Part shown: positions 60,591 through 64,000 of the stretch, piece after piece
Numbering within the stretch: position 1 is the stretch's first letter
Layout: each line of letters starts with the position of its first letter
DNA from: Ashinkailepas kermadecensis
Lineage: Eukaryota; Arthropoda; Thecostraca; Neolepadidae
Length of the DNA: 64,000 nucleotides
Direction: 5' to 3'
Assembly (NCBI GenBank): GCA_034440615.1
Contig: JAOTOM010004552.1
Location: forward strand, 186,001 to 250,000
Notes under the pieces: model-generated
Seen by the model: the letters and a program-made list of their open reading frames with translations, nothing else
Told to the model about the DNA's origin: nothing
The model's database searches: none
Translations under genes and position numbers: made by a program

Positions 60591-61110
60591 AGCTACCGGG
60601 GTGGCCGTGTGAATGCACTAGCGGCACGTGAAGCGCTTTTCCAAATTCATACTGAAGAACTGCAATTCGTGGATCGGGTGATGATGCCAGGGGTCACGCA
60701 ACAAGGTCTGTTTAGCAATTTGATCCTGATTTACAAAACCAGGATCGGTACACCTGCTGGCTGGGCGCTCAGCAGGTGTGACCAGGAGCGGATCCAGCAA
60801 TTTCAATGGGAGCGGTACTCATCTGGACGGGCGCGGATTCATCGGATTCGCGGCACTGCGACAGTCCCTGGAGGGGCGTTTTCGGCTGCAAATTCGTGGA
60901 GCGAAGGGGAGGAGGGATTCTTGAACACACTGAAGGGGTAGCATTTCCTCTCGAGCGGGTGCCTTCTTCTCTCCAGCGGACGCCTATTCCTCCTAGAGGG
61001 CGCCGGGCGCCATTGGCTGACGAATAACCTGAAGGGGGAGGTGCATTTCAGCCTTCCCGAGCTTCTTCCGGTCCCTCGTGCCTTCCCACGAGGGAGGGCA
61101 CACACCTCAG

Positions 61111-61289
61111 TGTCCACTCTACATCCACCCCTGAGCGTGACATGGAGTGGCACCGTAGTGTCGGCGCCGGCCGACAGGTCAGCAGTGTTCTGGCGGTCCA
61201 CTCAGAACCCTCGTCCGACTGGCTCCAGTCCCAGCGACCGGTAGCGACGGTCCGCGGTGCTCCCGGACCGACTGTGCCCGTGCAGTTGG
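61111..61289 (+). CDS. Weak candidate exon
   Basis: Acceptor-like CACACACCTCAG and donor-like CAGTTG/GTGAGA enclose an open frame reading VHSTSTPERDMEWHRSV and SSVLAVHSEPSSDWLQ. Minus-strand frames are also open here, the region is GC-rich, and no domain is recognised. Confidence 0.2.
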
Positions 61290-61670
61290 TGAGAACAGCC
61301 ACCACAGGCCGCCGGGCCCTTTGCGGCGGTCGCTGACGCTGCAGCGGGCCGGATAAAGTGAAGCACTGACCGGACAGCGCTGCATGCCGGCGGGCAGATA
61401 TCGAGGTGATGCCAACCGGCCATGGTGGTAAATGCATGACAGACTCAGTGACACCGATAGTCAAATCAGTAACGTAGTTCATGTCAGTGACTCTGCAGCA
61501 AATGGAGTCCACGATTGCATGCTTACACAGCCCCATTCATTTGCACGGAACAAACTTTAAGATTAGATAATGAGCCACATGGCGTGAGACGAAGCGAACG
61601 TTTGGGTCTAGTTTTAGAAGCAAGTCAAATAGCGGAAGCATAGCCATACCTGTAGATGTGTTGCTTCGGC

Positions 61671-61862
61671 TTGTCGGGACCCTGTCCTGGAGCCAGGATC
61701 CAGCCGGAAGCCTCAGTCCCACCGGTCGGCCGCGCTGACAGTGCAGGTGATGAAGCACATCCTGACTTGTCGGGACCCTGCACTGGAGCCAGGATCCGGC
61801 CGGAAGCTCCCTCCCGTCCCACAGGTCGGTCACGCTGACAATGCAGGTGATGAAGCGCACCC
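61671..61862. repeat. 96-bp direct duplication
   Basis: TTGTCGGGACCCTG(T/C)(C/A)CTGG starts copies at 61671 and 61767, and both end with GCAGGTGATGAAGC(A/G)CA. Confidence 0.85.
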
Positions 61863-62084
61863 CGTTCCGTCATCTGTCGGTGACTGGAACGTCTCACCGG
61901 CTATTGTGTGCTCAGTGGCTGCACCGAGGGTCGGTGCCCCTTGCAGGGTCGGCTGTCACACGGCTGTGGCCGGACCCCACCCCGCTTTAGCAGTGTCGGT
62001 CGAGCTGTGGGCACCGTGGCATACAGCGTGCATGGTGTGGCTATGAAGATTGTTCGGGCCCTGTGAACCGAGGATTGTTGCGGT

Positions 62085-62490
62085 TACACGAGGACTGCCC
62101 CGGTGAACAGGGGACTGCTCCGGTGAACAGAGGACTACTCCGGTGAACAGAGGACTGCCCCGGTGATCAGATGACTGCTCCGGTGATCAGAGGACTGCCC
62201 CGGTGATCAGAGGACTGCCCCGGTGATCAGAGGACTGCTCTGGTAAATAGAGGACTGCTCCGGTGAATAGAGGACTGCTCTGGTAAATAGAGGACTGCTC
62301 TGGTAAATAGAGGACTGCTGCGGTCACACGAGGACTGCTCCGATGAACACAGGAATGCTACGGTGAGACGAGGACTGCTCCGGTGAACCGAGGACTGCTC
62401 CGATGAACCGAGGACTGCTCCGGTGAACCGAGGGCTGCTCCGGTGAACACAGGACTGCTACGGTGAACCGAGGACTGCCCCGGTGAGATG
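62085..62490. repeat. 20-bp minisatellite, about 20 copies
   Basis: Units of AGGACTGCTCCGGTGAACAG with GATCAG, AATAG and CACACG variants. Confidence 0.95.
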
Positions 62491-62599
62491 AAGCGAGGCC
62501 GTGCCCCACGGTGTGCCACCGGACCAAAGACCTGTTTGCAGGTTTTCATCATCGTCAGCATCGTGTCATGGGATCATGCCTGTGGACACCGCGGCAGCG

Positions 62600-64000
62600 C
62601 CGGGAGTGTCTTGGTCGGTCAGCGGGCCTGGCCGGGGGGTGTCTTGGTCGGTCAGCGGGCCGGGCCGGGGGTGTCTTGGTCGGTCAGCGGGCCTGGCCGG
62701 GGGTGTCTTGGTCGGTCAGCGGGCCTGGCCGGGGTGTCTTTGGTAGCGTTCGGTAGGGCCGGGCCGGGGTGTCTTGGTCGGTCAGCGGGCCTGGCCGGGG
62801 TGTCTTGGTCGGTCAGCGGGCCTGGCCGGGGGTGTCTTGGTCGGTCAGCGGGCCTGGCCGGGGGGTGTCTTGGTCGGTCAGCGGGCCTGGCCGGGGGTGT
62901 CTTGGTCGGTCAGCGGGGCCGGGCGGGGGGTGTCTTGGTCGGTCAGCGGGCCTGGCCGGGGGGTGTCTTGGTCGGTCAGCGGGCCTGGCCGGGGGGTGTC
63001 TTGGTCGGTCAGCGGGCCTGGCCGGGGGTGTCTTGGTCGGTCAGCGGGCCTGGCTGGGGGTGTCTTGGTCGGTCAGCGGGCCGGGCCGGGGGGTGTCTTG
63101 GTCGGTCAGCGGGCCGGGCCGGGGGTGTCTTGGTCGGTCAGCGGGCCTGGCCGGGGGGTGTCTTGGTCGGTCAGCGGGCCTGGCCGGGGGTGTCTTGGTC
63201 GGTCAGCGAGCCGGACCGGGTGTTGGTCGGTAGGGGCCGGTGTCTTGGTCGGTCAGCGGGCCGGGCCGGGGGTGTCTTGGTCGGTCAGCGGGCCGGGCCG
63301 GGGGTGTCTTGGTCGGTCAGCGGGCCGGGCCGGGGGTGTCTTGGTCGGTCAGCGAGCCGGACCGGGGGTGTCTTGGTCGGTCAGCGGGCCGGGCCGGGGG
63401 TGTCTTGGTCGGTCAGCGGGCCGGGCCGGGGGGTGTCTTGGTCGGTCAGCGGGCCGGGCCGGGGGTGTCTTGGTCGGTCAGCGAGCCGGACCGGGAGTGT
63501 CTTGGTCGGTCAGCGGGCCTGGCCGGGGGTGTCTTGGTCGGTCAGCGGGCCGGGCCGGGGGGTGTCTTGGTCGGTCAGCGGGCCTGGCCGGGGGTGTCTT
63601 GGTCGGTCAGCGGGCCTGGCCGGGGGGTGTCTTGGTCGGTCAGCGAGCCGGGCCGGGGTGTCTTGGTCGGTCAGCGGGCCTGGCCGGGGTGTCTTGGTCG
63701 GTCAGCCCGGGGGGGCCGGGGGTGTCTTGGTCGGTCAGCGCGGGCGGCCGGGGGTGTCTTGGTCGGTCAGGGTGGGTCGGTAGCGAGCCGGGCCGGGGTG
63801 TCTTGGTCGGTCAGCGAGCCGGACCGGGGGTGTCTTGGTCGGTCAGCGAGCCGGACCGGGGGTGTCTTGGTCGGTCAGCGAGCCGGACCGGGGGTGTCTT
63901 GGTCGGTCAGCGGGCCGGGCCGTGGGGTGCCTTGGTCGGTCAACGGGCCGGGCCGGGGGTGTCTTGGTCGGTCAGCGGGCCGGGCCGTGGTGCATCTTAG
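62600..64000. repeat. 31-33-bp G-rich minisatellite, continuing past the window
   Basis: About 43 units of TGTCTTGGTCGGTCAGCGGG plus CC(T/G)GGCCGGGGG. Length varies through the G-run (4-6), which shifts frames between units and opens frames of up to 431 codons; these are artefacts. One strand is G-rich with runs of four or more Gs in most units. Confidence 0.97.

Noticed and set aside
62488..64000. 408-431-codon Gly/Arg-rich ORFs
   Set aside because: G-run length changes shift the frame between units; artefact of the roughly 32-bp array.

Overview
The window looks like nuclear DNA of an animal, most likely an invertebrate and possibly an arthropod. It has short exons with GT-AG borders, long introns, degenerate LINEs of several clades, tRNA-derived SINEs, MITE-like hairpins and an unusual density of unrelated minisatellites. 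By rough addition these cover about 18 kb of the 64 kb. There are no bacterial-style operons. The species cannot be fixed from the sequence. Most of the very long open frames are products of tandem repeats and are not genes.

Minus strand, about 26.1 kb down to the left edge: the 5' part of a Golgi alpha-mannosidase II-like gene (glycoside hydrolase family 38). Exon 1 (25758-26102) encodes a type II membrane anchor and stem. Exon 2 (10522-10611) encodes 30 residues of stem. Exon 3 (7244-7416) starts the catalytic domain with the zinc-site motif HSHNDPGW. All joins are phase 0 with canonical splice sites. Intron 1 (15.1 kb) carries arrays of 62, 87, 121, 40 and 10 bp units and LINE debris. Intron 2 (3.1 kb) carries a LINE remnant and a degenerate 22-bp repeat. 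Intron 3 runs off the left edge and carries arrays of 19, 30/26, 38, 66/37 and 49 bp units. The 62-bp array begins exactly at the exon 1 donor, and its units begin with GTGAGT.

Right of the gene: 28.5-30.6 kb holds a MITE-like hairpin and four short-unit arrays. The 30.8-34.8 kb block is a nest of related retroelements: an ORF1-only LINE derivative, a 48-bp LINE 3'-end insertion with a 14-bp target duplication, a tRNA-derived SINE, and a LINE 3' fragment inserted at the end of a 75-bp array. 35-39 kb holds tentative exons of a second minus-strand gene around a 37-bp palindromic array. 39.9-41.4 kb is a GT-rich macrosatellite. 41.9-43.1 kb is a G-poor LINE fragment with RNase H. 45.4-47.1 kb is a 1.7-kb compound microsatellite.

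48.66-52.70 kb is a nearly complete CR1/L2-like LINE (ORF1 with SGNH esterase, ORF2 with endonuclease and reverse transcriptase). It sits between two different 23-bp arrays and carries two frameshifts and two stops in ORF2. 55.9-57.2 kb is another RNase H LINE fragment, interrupted before its 3' UTR by a 1.9-kb foldback-like block of 16-bp repeats. The right end (62.1-64 kb) is a 20-bp array followed by a roughly 32-bp array that runs off the window. Several isolated ORFs with good splice borders (147-273, 23471-23701, 43527-43703 on plus; 59925-60017 on minus) may be exons of unidentified genes.
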